A program made the translations under genes and the position numbers. A DNA stretch of 64,000 nt from positions 106,666,671-106,730,670 of the forward strand of contig NC_081844.1 in assembly GCF_963259705.1 (NCBI RefSeq), in the 5' to 3' direction. The notes beneath the pieces are model-generated. The model had not been told where the DNA came from, ran no database searches, and saw only the letters and a list, made by a program, of their open reading frames with translations. The stretch comes from Myotis daubentonii (Eukaryota > Chordata > Mammalia > Chiroptera > Vespertilionidae). This document shows, in pieces, positions 12,405 through 25,100 of the stretch (positions within the stretch are counted from its first letter, which is position 1; the number at the start of each line of letters is the position of its first letter).

Positions 12405-12412
12405 CTATAGAG

Positions 12413-14505
12413 GCTTTTTTCTGTATAATGGTAGTTGCTGTAGAAGCCTTTTTTTGTCCCCTTTCACTTTTGGGTGGGAGATTTTGTTCTTCATGTTGTT
12501 TCTCAGTACATATTTGGAAGGGTACCAAGTGTTAGGTTAGGTGGCTCAGGAGGCGGCGAAGAAAATAGAGTTGATCAGAAAAGGAAGGAAGGAAGGAAGG
12601 AAAGTTTATTCTGCATCCCCGGTAGACCCACGTACCCCCAAGGACAGGGCACATGGATTCACGCCAACAGGGAGGGGGGCGCTTTTTTTATGCTGCAGTT
12701 GGGTGAGGGGCGGGGACGTGAGCTGTGGTATTCTCTGCTACAGGGGATGGGCGGGGGTATTCAGAAAGAAGTCAGTATCTGTGTGGGGGTATGTGGATTA
12801 AGGGAGAAGAAGCCGGTATCTGTGTCTGGCACGTTGATCTGTGAGAAATTCCAGGGGAAGTCCATTGTCTCATCACATGTCTGCATGTATCCGATCCTGG
12901 GCTCTCTCCGACCTAACACCAAGCATTTCTGGGAAGTGGGTGCAAAATTTTGGGGATGAGGATAATTTGTTGTGAACTTGGGTCATTAGTTTTAGAGACT
13001 TATTATAAGAGTTTATCACTGAAAAGAGGTTCTGTTTGGGGTAGAGTTGGCCTTTCTCCCTCATCCTGTTTGCTGCTTCCTGAGAGACTAGGAGAGAGGC
13101 AACTAAGGACCTTGATGTATCCCAGGTGAATGAGCTCAACCCTTTACATAGCGGATGCCCTCTCTTGGGAATGGGTGTCTTTAATACATTCAGCCTTGCT
13201 TGCAGTAGCTATCACAGATGTTGAGTTTCTGAGCTGGATTAGCTGTGGGACAAAAGAAATCATTGGCATAATATACCTATTGATAATAATCATCTTTTAG
13301 ATTTATTTTATTACTACATCCTAATTTAATATCTCATTTAATTCTCATAACATCCCTATTATATGTTAAGGGAGAATAATTATAATTCCTCAGTCTGAGA
13401 GCTAAAACAAAAATTTAAGTTCTAATTCCTAAGCCTGTTTAGTTTTAAGTATGGGATCAAACTGGAATCCAGGTCTCCTGTCTCCCAAACAAGTGGTCTT
13501 TTTTGCCAACTGCATTGACTGAAGTTTTCTTTGAGGCCAAGTGTTTAAGTACAGTTTTAAATAAATACTTGTATTTGTATGAAAGTATTATGGCATAGAA
13601 AATTCAGTAGCCAGAGAGATGAAAAATGAGGCTTAGAAAGATTGATCTATTCAGTGTTGTATAGTTTGCAAGTGAAAGCTGCAACTAGCATTTAGCCCTT
13701 TTTTAATCCAGTGTTTCCCTGATAAACCAAGCTGTTGATAGATGTTGTCTTTAGTAGATGCTAATAAATATACGTTGAATACAGCTCAATCTCTTCTTAA
13801 GTCTTTGACCTTTGCTAGGAAGGTTAAGTTTCAGATTTTACAGAGTATCAGACTTTTCTCTCAGATCCAGGTTGTAGACCAGGATTACACTAGTCCACTT
13901 TGTGGAATGCCTCACTTGAATTATATGCCTTTTGGGGGTCTAAATAGTTCTAGATAATGCAGCTGACCTCTTTCTCACAGGAACCAGGGGAAGAGTGAGG
14001 ACTGAGAATACATATCAGCAGTAGGACCAACCATGAGGCCACATAAGGAGAAGCTGGGCCAGAATTAGCCTTTGGCAGGAGCAGGGATCAGTCAGTCCAC
14101 TGAGACTGCAGCACTGGATTGAGATGCATAACTAATTGTCTTTCTAGGCCCCGGCTGGGCACTTGATGGTGTTTCTTAGGCTAGAACAAGTAGCTCAGAA
14201 TGCCAACCCACCAGAGCGGGAGCCCAATGAAGAGCCAGGAAATAAAAATGATTATACAAGAGATGGAATTAAATGTTGCAGTATATTTTCTCATACGGAA
14301 GAGAAAGTGAGTGGGAGCTTTACTTTAACATTAAGTATAGTACATCTTTTATATCACAAGAAAAAACAGCCTATGTTAATATTTTAAGAATTTTTTTAAT
14401 GTCACTAGTTGTTAATGACCAATTCCATTTTAGAACAAATGAAGGAATGGTGAATTTCAGAATAGTTGGTACTAAGAAAGGACCAAATTCTTGATATTGC
14501 AACCA
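12413..14505. other. CREBRF: CREBRF 5' intron sequence with a GGAA run and probable MIR relic
   Basis: A short (GGAA)n tract lies near 12581-12602. About 13290-13500 (TTTAATATCTCATTTAATTC, later AATCCAGGTCTCCTGTC) looks like a MIR SINE. A second possible MIR piece lies near 13600-13700. Frames at 12474-12959 and 12873-13139 have no recognisable homology. Confidence 0.45.
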
Positions 14506-14513
14506 CAAGACTT

Positions 14514-14735
14514 TTTTTAAAAAAAAATATATTTTATTGATTTTTTACAGAGAGGAAGGGAGAGTGATAGAGAGTTAGAAACATCGATGAGAGAGAAACA
14601 TCGATCAGCTGCCTCCTGCACACCCCCAACTGGGGATGTGCCTGCAACCAAGGTACATGCCCTTGACTGGAATCCATCCTGGGACCTTTCAGTCCGCAGG
14701 CCGACGCTCTATCCACTGAGCCAAACTGGTTAGGG
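14514..14735 (-). mobile_element. Ves-type SINE immediately upstream of the CREBRF start exon
   Basis: Antisense bat SINE with tail TATATTTTATTGATTTTTTA and a tRNA-like head ending CTAACCAGTTTGGCTCAGTG on the minus strand. The flanking repeat CAAGACTT (14506-14513 and 14736-14743) supports target-site duplication. It ends only about 100 bp before the splice acceptor at 14837. Confidence 0.88.
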
Positions 14736-14837
14736 CAAGACTTACTTCTTTCAAGTGTTCTTTGTTAAGGTCGTTTAGAAAGGTCAGCTTGTTTTTAATG
14801 GTGCTCAGTGAAGTTGCTGTGTGTGGCTCTTTGACAG

Positions 14838-15025
14838 ATTCATGCGGGAAAGAAAAGCAGGGATCTCAGCAGCTGAACTGAAGGCGCTCCAGGGAAACCT
14901 GCCGTTGATTGTGAAAATCATCTTCGATCCTGAAATTAAAAGTAAAGCTGGAAAGGAATTTACAAACAAGAAAAAAAAGAAGTTTGGGATCGGACTTACA
15001 GGATCTGGGCTTGGAAATGCCTCAG
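14838..15025 (+). CDS. CREBRF: CREBRF exon with 5'UTR and start codon (coding 15017-15025)
   Basis: The acceptor TTTGACAG ends at 14837 and the donor CAG/GTAAAT follows 15025. The last nine bases, ATG CCT CAG, join exactly to CCT AGT GTA at 17052, giving the expected N-terminus [12 protein letters not shown]. The rest of the exon is 5'UTR. The start at 15017 has G at -3 and C at +4, a moderate context. Upstream of it the exon carries an out-of-frame ORF from 14842 that overlaps this start (separate entry). The transcription start and the first non-coding exon are not in the window, or were not recognised. Confidence 0.9.
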
Positions 15026-17056
15026 GTAAATCATCCAGAGCAAGTGTAAGGTTTTCTGTTTTCCCATGGCAGAAAGTCAATGTCATTGCTTCTGTAAGTT
15101 CTCCAGTTTGTAACACAACTTGACACACTATCTTTTTAGGACAGTTTCCTTCTGATTTCACTAGTTTTGAAGATACGAACTTTTTTCCATTGCTTCTATT
15201 TTCTGCTTTGCTATATAGCTTTAATTAATGAGCGTGGCACAGGGAACTCGGTGAATGGAAATTTAGTTAGAAAGGTGTACAGATCTGGCTTTATGGGAGC
15301 TAACAACTCCCCTGAAACTCTCCTCATTAACCTGCCACCAAAAGCCTATTTTGTTCTTTCTGTCTTCTACTTCACAATTGTTCCTTTCCATTCATGCCTG
15401 TTGAATTTAAAAGTAAGAGGAAATTGTGTATGTCTTTCATACACATACACCCCCACACACACACACACATATACAGGTGTAGGTAAAAGTAGGTCTACAG
15501 TTGTGAGTACGCAAAAGTTTATTCTTGTATTATTTACTCTATTTTCCAAACAACTGTAAGTCTACTTTTGCCCACGTCTGTATATACCTCCCACAAAACA
15601 TGTTTAAGAGTGATTATATCCATTTATATTACTACTTTGAATTCGTCAATTCTGGTTTCAGGCAATCACTGAAACAATAAATGAAGCCCTGTTAGTCCCC
15701 CTCTGCGTGTACAACTTCTTCCCTTCCTCCTGTCATTATCTTTTACCCTCTCCCCTCTTTGTGTTCAGTGCTGGGGAGAGAGCTAAAAATAATGAGGGCC
15801 GGGTGCTTAGGTGGCTTTATGTGAGGCCAGGCAGAACTATGCCCTGAGGGAAGGAAGTCAGAAACTTGCTGTGACTGTGCAGTGACTCGAGGCAGGCAGC
15901 AGAGGCAAAGAATGGGATTTGCTGGCTGATGTTAAAAAGGCCAGCGGCCTGCCTCCACCCCAGCCTCCCTGCCAAGTGGACCACACATACCCATTCAGAG
16001 TTCTTTCCCATTCAAGTTTTAATTTGCTGTTTATCAGATACTTGAATTTAGAACTATAAGACACTTATTTTGAGTTTGCAGTCTGGTAGGGTTGGGGAAA
16101 ATCAGAGAAAGAAAAGAATTGGGTGGGATGTTCCAATGAAGGCAAACAGGATGAGAGCGTATGTATGATAGTGTATAAAGGTATATGTATCCAAAAATGT
16201 AAACAGATAGACGAATAATTTTTTAAAGTTTCAGCAGAAACTTGCTGAAGAAGAACAAAAAGGCAAAGAGGGAATTTTTATTTTTCCCCATCTTCTCCCT
16301 TTATGCAAATTCAATTTCAGAGGGAGGCCTTTTACTTCTTTGGACCAATTTAGGCGTGTGAGGCCCACCTTCACTCTAGAGTGATTTATAGAGATGTTGG
16401 AATGGAAAAGGAGGATGGATTAACTCTGGGTGCTGAGGCTTTTTTCCCTTTCTTATTTATTATAGGATGAATTGTATACTTTTCAGGAGTCAGGATTAAA
16501 GCTACTGAGCTCCCAGTTACTCGTCTCACCCAGGGATTTGGATATTTGGCTAATTGTGTCTCCATCATGTTCCTGGAGGCATTTGTTGACTAGAGATGCC
16601 CAAGTTCTCTTGGAGCTTGTTTTGAGGACTCACTTAGGATACAGAGTTAGACTGACCCGCTACCTCCATAGACCCCAGGAAATGGCAGCTCTCCTCTTCA
16701 GGGAGTTAGTACAGAGAGTTAGTAATTAGGGATGGATTTGAAGAATATTTATAGCCTAATGGAAGTATTCATTAGGTACTGTATGCTGACTGGTGGCTAA
16801 ATAAGCTTTAGTTTTTAGAGGTTAAGTATTAGGAACAATTGGCACTCATTTTTTTGTTTTTTATGCATTTAGTTATTTTCCTAATATAAGCCCACAGTTA
16901 AATGCTAGTTAATTGTCTTAGATGTACTACTAAACAGTAGAAGAAACACAACTGTTTTCTGAAAATAGTAGGTGTGGGGATGGGGCATATTTGCAATAAA
17001 TTAGTCTTGAGTAGTCTTTCGTGGTCTAAAATTAAAACCTCTCTGTTGTAGCCTAG
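14842..17056 (+). promoter_or_regulatory. Upstream ORF overlapping the CREBRF start codon (spliced)
   Basis: In the start exon an ATG at 14842 opens a frame that stays open to the donor, in the +1 frame relative to CREBRF. After splicing, the codon formed by 15025 plus 17052-17053 is GCC and the next is TAG at 17054-17056. The product would be 62 residues, lysine-rich near its end. The upstream ATG has a weak context (T at -3, C at +4). The uORF ends only 10 nt before the second in-frame CREBRF ATG (Met9, 17067), which has a good context (G at -3, G at +4). Overlapping uORFs usually lower initiation at the start they cover; that effect here is inference. The frame may continue into an upstream exon that I cannot see. 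Confidence 0.6.
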
Positions 17057-20000
17057 TGTAAGCGGAATGGATCCGCCTTTTGGGGATGCCTTTCGAAGCC
17101 ACACTTTTTCGGAACAGACTCTAATGAGCACAGATCTCTTAGCAAACAGTTCGGATCCAGATTTCATGTATGAACTGGTGAGTAACATTGGCTTGTATTC
17201 TTTGATTTGTGGTAAAAAAGTGTTGTGGTAGAGATTTTTACGTATAAACGCCAAATTTGATTCTTGTGATTGTCAGTGTAGTCATTTTAGAAGGATGTAT
17301 GAGCCCATTGAAAACAGTAAGAGGAATGGTTTTCTGAATATCCTTAGTCTGGTTTTCGACGAGGAGGATGGGAAGCAGTCTTTCTTTAATATGTTTAAAT
17401 ACTGAAGGACTTTTCAGCTGGGAAATTTAAAAATGGTAACACTGAGCAAGGCATACACACACAGAATGTGAGATAAAAAGTAGCAATTCCAAGCAATATC
17501 TGTTTTTTAACATAAAAGCATATGATGAAGCAGCCTTTCATGTTAGTCCATTAGAGCTTAACTGAATTCTTTGTAATGGCTGCATAGTCTTAATCACATT
17601 TTAAAATTACATCTGTACTCATGAGGAGTATTTTATTTGCCAAGCCTAAAAGTTGTTACAAGGTCTTCAGAGAGCTTCTTTTTCTGTGGCTGAGTTCCAA
17701 CTCTCTTTGGATTGCTCTTTGCCTCTAACTTTAAGTTCTCATTTAAGAAGGCATATTCTTCTGTGATGAAGGTAAGGTCTTTACTATTTGCTTTGTAAAT
17801 GAGCTTGTTTCTAAGGAGGTCCCACTATCCTTCTAGGTCAAAGATCAGGAAATACAAACTTCTTTTCAGGAAGAGTGTTTATAGTAAAGTTGAATAGGCC
17901 TTGATATTTGCACCATACTTCAACCTCTCAAGGGACATGTTTTCCCTCTTTTTTTTTCTTGCCCAAGGAAATGATGTTACGTATATGGAATGGTAAAGTT
18001 TCATGTAAGTAGCCTTTATCTTAAAATAAAACAGAGCAGAGTTCAAGCACTTGTTCATCAATTTGATATATGAAAGTGGATGGAGGTGAATATTTCTTTC
18101 CTAAAATATGGTGTGTTATTTTTTAAACCTTTCTCAGGATCGAGAGATGAACTACCAGCAGAATCCTAGAGACAGCTTCCTTTCTTTGGAGGACTGCAAA
18201 GACATTGAAAATCTGGAGTCTTTCACAGATGTCCTGGATAACGAGGGCACTTTAACCTCAAACTGGGAGCAGTGGGATACATACTGTGAAGACTTAACAA
18301 AGTACACCAAGCTAACCAGCTGTGACATCTGGGGAACAAAAGAAGTGGATTACTTGGGTCTTGATGATTTTTCCAGCCCTTACCAAGATGAAGAGGTCAT
18401 AAGTAAAACTCCGACTTTGGCCCAGCTTAATAGCGAAGACTCACAGTCTGTTTCTGATTCCCTGTATTACCCAGATTCACTTTTCAGTGTCAAACAAAGT
18501 CCTTTGCCTTCTTCATTCCCTGGTAAAAAGCCTGCAAGCAGAGCAGCTGCCCCTGTGTGTTCTTCTAAGATTCTTCAAGCTGAGGTCCCTTTGTCAGACT
18601 GTGTCCAAAAAGCCAGTAAACCCACTTCAAGCACACAAATCATGGTGAAGACCAACATGCATCATACTGAGAAGGTGAACTTTCATGTTGAATGTAAAGA
18701 CTATGTTAAAAAGGCAAAAGTAAAGATCAACCCAGTGCAGCAGAGCCGGCCGTCGCTGAGCCAGGTTCACGCAGACGCAGCAAAGGAGAACACCTGCTAC
18801 TGTGGGGTGGTAGCAAAGAGGCCAGAAAAGAAAGGGACGGAGCCTCTCCAGGGTCATGCCACTCCAGCTTTGCCTTTTAAAGAAACCCAGGAACTACTAC
18901 TCAGTCCCCTGCCCCAGGAGGGTCCTGGGGCAATTGCTGCAGGAGAGAGTAGCAGCCTTTCTGCCAGCACATCGGTCTCAGATTCATCCCAGAAAAAAGA
19001 AGAGCACAATTATTCCCTTTTTGTCTCCGACAACTTGGGTGAACAGCCAACCAAATGCAGTCCTGAAGAAGAGGAGGATGACGAGGAGGATGTCGATGAT
19101 GAGGACCATGATGAAGGATTTGGCAGCGAGCACGAACTTTCTGAAAATGAGGAGGAAGAGGAGGAGGAGGAGGAAGATTATGAAGATGACAAGGATGATG
19201 ATATTAGTGACACTTTCTCTGAACCAGGTATTATAATGCTTAGAGGCTTACAGACTGACCTGTCATCTCCTCTTATGTGGAAATAGGAAGTTTTGCTGTG
19301 GATGCTTTCTTTGTGTTAGTGTGAGGATTAAATGACTTAATATCTTGGCTCGGATATGTAATTGCTTTTTATCTATTCAGACAGCTCTAAAATAACCACT
19401 TTTGCTCATATTGTGGCTCATATGCTGATTCCTCGAGGGCTACTTCTAAATTTATTTTATGCTAAGTGACCTGATTTATCATTCTCTTGAGCAGCTGTGC
19501 AAAGATGCCAAGAATTGATTGGCTTAAAAATATTCGCTTTTTATGCACGAGTCCCTCTGTTATTGTTGAGGTACGTTAGGAGTCCCTAGAATGGGGAACC
19601 AAGGGATGATGGCTTATGTTACTCATGACTATAACCAACAAAGCCTACTGAGTGAATAATGTACAAGAGAGCTTTTTCTTTGTCTGCCGCGTCTCTTGTT
19701 TGCACAGTATTTTTCCACTTAAGAAAAATACCTGCTCTAATTGAATAAGCATGAAGGAGACTGTTTTGTTTATGTAGAGCGCGTACAAATAGAGGGAGAA
19801 AGTGAAACCTGTGGGGAAGTGGTCCACTTCAGCATTTACATGCTTGGGCTGTTGCTGCTGTTGGCTTGTGCAGTTTATTTATGAAAATGGCATTGCCAAG
19901 TGGAACACAGTTAATACACAAAGAAGTGAAGATCTTCAAGTTTAAGCAAAAGTTATTTTTTTTTTTCAGAAATAATGTTGATATTGTAACGCCTACGTGA

Positions 20001-22154
20001 AAAATCAAGTTATTAAAAAACCTTACACATTGTCAAAGAAATCCCTTTCTGTTTGTTATGATGATTGCTGGAATTGCCAGCAGTCAGTGTAAACATTGGT
20101 ATTTAATTTTTGGAAGGGTTTTTAAGGCATAGTAGCTATATTGTAGGCACTGAAGCACTGTTATTACTGAAAGACTCCTTTTAGTGCAATCTTACTATTA
20201 CACAAATGCTTAGCTTGATGTATTTGATACAACCAAGTTGTTTGACTTGGGTGTGGGGTTGCAACTAAGGAAAAGGTACATTAAGTTTAATGTGGAGGAA
20301 AGGAGGTTTTGCCTTTTCTTTGGTTTAGTTTAGAACTCTGTATAGTCTAGGTAGAACAATTGTCTTTCCTCCTTAGCAGGAAAATTTTTCAACAAACTAA
20401 TAAAATCTGCTTTGAAATATTTCAAGGGAAGCTGTCTTTGTAGCTGGTGCTTTACTTAGCTCCCTCCCAAAGGAAGACCAGTGTGGTCCTCAAGTCTGGC
20501 AGGTCAGCCCTATTGCTTTGAGTACATGTTTAGAATTAGGATAGGATGGTAGGGGAGGGAGACCAACAGGAGACAGGTAGTAAGTAACTAAGGGAAATGG
20601 AAAGTGGGAGAAAGGAAGTGCCAGCTGGTGTTTAAAGGAATAGATACGTCAGTGAGTAAATCCCACCAACCAGGCAAGGAACTATGCTATCTGCCCCACT
20701 TCTGGTTTTAGCTTTTCTTTTCTTTGACTTTTAACTTCACTTTAAATTCATTCTTGAGCTTTTGACTTGGTTTTGTGTTGGGAGGTGAGTGGGTCCATGA
20801 AGGGAGGCACTTGGTAGATTGACCCTCATTTCCATTTTCTCAGCTTTTGACTCTGATAAGGCAGGGGAACCAGTGTTACAGTTGGTATTGTCCTGTTAGG
20901 CCGCATTTCCTTGCTGGTGTGAAGAAGCAACCAGCGCTGCTTTAAAACAGAGCTAGGGCTGGCTCTCCTCTTGGTGCAGCTTAACAGCGCTGAGTGTTTG
21001 GATGGCATTGAATTCACTCACTTTCAGTTGACTTCAAGTACAACCTCCTTGGTTAGTATCACTTATTAGTTCCCACAAATGTTAATGAATGATATTCTTA
21101 AGTCAGTACAATTTTGTGGTTGTAACTGGTCTTTATTCATATTTGCTAATGAAAATTTCCCTGTTTCTTGAAAGAAAGAGCTAAGCAAGCGACTTTAGGG
21201 ACGCAAAAGTGAATTATTGGTGAGAAGCAGGAAGGAATTCTTTGAAGCTGAAAAGTGGGAATAGTTATAGTTTCTTCAGAGTGCTAGTTTTAGAGTGGGT
21301 TGATGGGTTTAATTTGCAGCGGATCGTTTATAAAGGCCCTTTTGTGGTGACTAGCTCCCTGGATGCTGGTTCTTGGCAGTCCGCTGCTACAGTGCCCAAG
21401 CCTACAAAGCTCTAGCAGGGTGTAAATGGAGTTTCAGTCCCGACTCTGGACTGGCTCCCAAGTTTTAATAGAGCGTATTCTGTGGCCAGGCTACATGGCT
21501 TGGGTCATGGAGTTACATGGGGTAAGATTAAGACTTGGGCCCCCAGAATGAGAGTTTATTTTGTAATCCCTACTAAACATTTTTACGATCGAATTTACCA
21601 GCTTAATGGCAGTAATCCTCACTAACCAAAGATGTGTGATTGGAATTTTAGGCAGTAAATAACCCTTTTTTACTTTCTTTTGATAATCATATCAGGAAGG
21701 AATGAGATCAGTATGGTGACCCATTAAATGAAAAAAAAAAAAAAGGGAAAAGTCTCGTGGGAAATGTTCGAGTGCCTCCTTTTGTGTCTGGCACTGTGTG
21801 TATTAGGCATTGGCTGTACAGAGATGAGCAGAATAGACATGATCCTCGTCTTCGTGGAGCTCAGAGTTGACTGGATCTATTTGCTGTTGTATTTTCTGTT
21901 TTCTAATACATTTATGTGTGCTGTGACTTGCAAGAGAGAGGTGCAGGATGAGTTTCTTACAACTTATTTGACCATAGAACTCACTTGGGTATGAAGGCAT
22001 ATCTTATAGTAGTAGTGTTTCTTAGAACATGCTTTGGGAGATATTTAAAAACATTAAGTGCTAGACCAGTGATCTGGGAATAGAATATTTCTGCATTTTA
22101 CTGGATCATGGTAGTCTTTGTATTAAAAGGTGGATGACTTTAGCTACCAAGTCC

Positions 22155-22191
<37 letters not shown>

Positions 22192-25100
22192 ATGTGTACT
22201 ACGGTGTATGCTATTAGAAAATGTGAAAATATTAGGTCAAAGAAAACTGATGACCCTTTAAGTACTTAAAAAAAGACAACATATATAAAGTAAGTAAAGC
22301 TGGTAACTAATTTGGGTGGGATAGAAGAAATAAAAATCTCATGACTCTGAGTTTAATGTGGAATATATATGAAAAAAATCCACTCAGACCATTTAACTGG
22401 ATAGGCACAGGGCAAGTGGGACATTCAGCTGGAGCTAAACTCCTTGAGTTGTGGGGCCTCCGCCAGTCCCAGGCTCTGCCCAGGCATTTAAACCCTGCAT
22501 GAGTGCGTTTCTTTGCGAAAAGGAGGCTAATCATCTTGTCCTATCGGGTTCTTATGAGGCTGAAATGACGTCTCTGTAAGTGAAATATGTAAGGACAACT
22601 TGCTAGCTAAGGGAGCATATCATACAGTGTTGGCGACATGGGTTCACCTCTTTCAGTCCACGCTTCTGTGAGCTCTCACAAGTGCACGTAACCACCACCA
22701 CCTGAGGAAGTTGTATATAAAAATGTTCGCCTGATGCTTGGGGCTGGAATAGACTTAAATGTGGAATACCAGTTCTTGATGTTGGCGGGAAGATGGGAGT
22801 GTTTGGGTTGGTCCATCTGCCAGTGTTAGGTGTTCCCAGGCATATGAGGGTAATCACTGCGAGCCAGTCATTTTTGGTTGGCCTGGGCAAGGGCCTTTTT
22901 TTAAAGGCCATTTCAGGTGGCACAGTGTGGCCATTGCATCTTTTCCAAAGCTACGTGGAAAACTGGGAACAAGATAAAATCTTCGTTTGAAGCAAAGCAT
23001 TCACACAAGTAAAAAGGCCAAAGCTATATAACAATTTTTAAAAATTTTAGAAATTATTGTGTCACTGAACTGGTGCATTATTTCTTAAAGAAGACCTAAG
23101 GTTGCGGTCCCACTGCTTGCCATGTTCTAAAGAACCACAGGTGCCTCGGATGCTGTCTGGCACTGGCCCTGGCTGTTGGTCCAGCATCATTTGGCTCTTC
23201 GACTGATTCTCTTCTTAAAGGTCATGTGTAGTGAGGCATAATTTTCACACAGTAAAATCCATTCCCTTTGTGCACACTTCTGAGTTTTGACAAAGTGCAT
23301 GTCATAATGTAATCACCACACTCAAGACAGAAGGATTTGATCACTCCTCCCCTCCCCAGTTTCTCTCATGTTCCTTTATAGTTATCCTTCCCTCCACCCC
23401 CAGCTCCTGGCAATCACTTTGTCCCTATAATTTTGCCTTTTCTAGAATGTCATGTAAATGGAATCATATTCTTAATTCTTAATCTGAATAAAACCTGGAA
23501 AAATTCTAACACCACCCCCCCCCCCAAAAAAAAACACACTCAGATGTCATCACTTTCTTAGTATCAGTTCCAGAGGAGTCACATTTTTAGTAGGGAAAGT
23601 GGTCATTTTGCTTGGCCAGTGCAGTCCAGTTTTTTTCTGGCCACCTTAGGTTTAGGGTTGTGGACATCCTGTGCATGGCCCATCCCCACTACCCCAGGTA
23701 CCTAGCCCTAGTGCAGTGATGGCGAACCTATGACACGTGTGTCAGAGGTGACACGTGAACTCATTTCTTTGGTTGATTTTTATTTGTTAAATGGCATTTA
23801 AATATATAAAATAAATATCAAAAAGATAAATCTTTGTTTTACTATGGTTGCAAATATCAAAAAATGTCTATATGTGACACAGCACCAGAGTTAAGTTAGG
23901 GTTTTTCAAAATGCTGACACGCTGAGCTCAAAAGGTTCGCCATCACTGCCCTAATGCATGGAATACATACACGGTGGGCATTCTCTGAGGGTATCTGAGA
24001 TTGAGACGTTAGCCTGTATTGGGACTGACCAGTTATCCCAGCAGCTCAGAATTATGTATTTTCTGAAATTTCCTATTAGTAAGGAAAACAACTGCTTAAA
24101 AAATGAAGTAAATGCAGATTGTTTCCAGTAAAAATATTAGAATAGGCATATATGTTTGTTTGTTTTTAATATGGAAAGTTTCACGAATTTGCATGTCATC
24201 CTTGCGCAGGGGCCATGCTAATCTTCTCTTTATCATTCCAATTTTAGTATATGTGCTGCCGAAGCGAGCACGGCATATACGTTTGTAATAGCCTGCGTGA
24301 GAACTGCCATTTGTGTACTTTTACAAAAAGGGGGGGGGGGGTGGGAGGCACTGCTGCCTCACAAGATTCTGCCTAGTAGGATATCACCCCAGAAATGCAT
24401 ACAGCTTTCTATTGGGATGTGTCAGAGGCATTAAAAAGAAGACATTTTAAGATCATAGGATAGTGGCTAAGTACCATTATCTCATGGTGCTTTTGACATT
24501 TCTGTAGTTGTATTTTGTTATTCTCTCAATCCTATGTGAAGATACAGAGTGTCATATACTAACGTATGAAAACCCAAGAGAAACACCAAGAGGATAGTAT
24601 CTCTGTCTGAATATTTTGAGTTAGAGATTCTATATGAAAAGTTATTTTATAGACCTGGTTTGTAATCTTTGACATGCCAGTGATAAGCAATGATGTTTTC
24701 AGATGAAAGGAAATGTATCAAGTGACAAATAGAAGGATCTTTTTGTGTGTCCTGATTGGTTTATTGAAAACTGTGGCACTTAAACATCGGGGTGGGGGCT
24801 TTCTTTTTTTTTAAGGCTATGAAAATGATTCCATGGAAGACTTGAAGGAGATGACTTCAGTATCCTCTCGGAAGAGAGGTAAAAGAAGGTACTTCTGGGA
24901 GTACAGTGAACAGCTCACACCATCACAGCAAGAGAGGATGCTAAGGCCATCGGAATGGAACCGAGACACCTTGCCAAGTAATGTGTATCAGAAAAATGGC
25001 TTACATCATGGTAAGAGGGTATTGTGATCAAAGGTTTTGTGTCACTTTACATGTTTAATCATTGTATGTAGGTGTTCAACCCTTCCTAGCAAACTGGAGA

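Larger units (their letters stand above)
19228..24815. other. CREBRF: CREBRF intron, 5.6 kb
   Basis: Mostly unique AT-rich sequence from 19228 to 23200, with an A-run at 21731-21744. The 3' part holds an old L1 piece, a hAT MITE and a U6 retrocopy (separate entries). A G-run of 11 lies near 24331. No additional exon was recognised. Confidence 0.75.

Noticed and set aside
12474..12959. 161-codon plus-strand frame
   Set aside because: Glycine-rich, partly over a GGAA run, no homology recognised and no exon borders.
15167..15559. 130-codon frame in the CREBRF intron
   Set aside because: Includes a CA repeat and no homology; lies between two well-defined coding exons.
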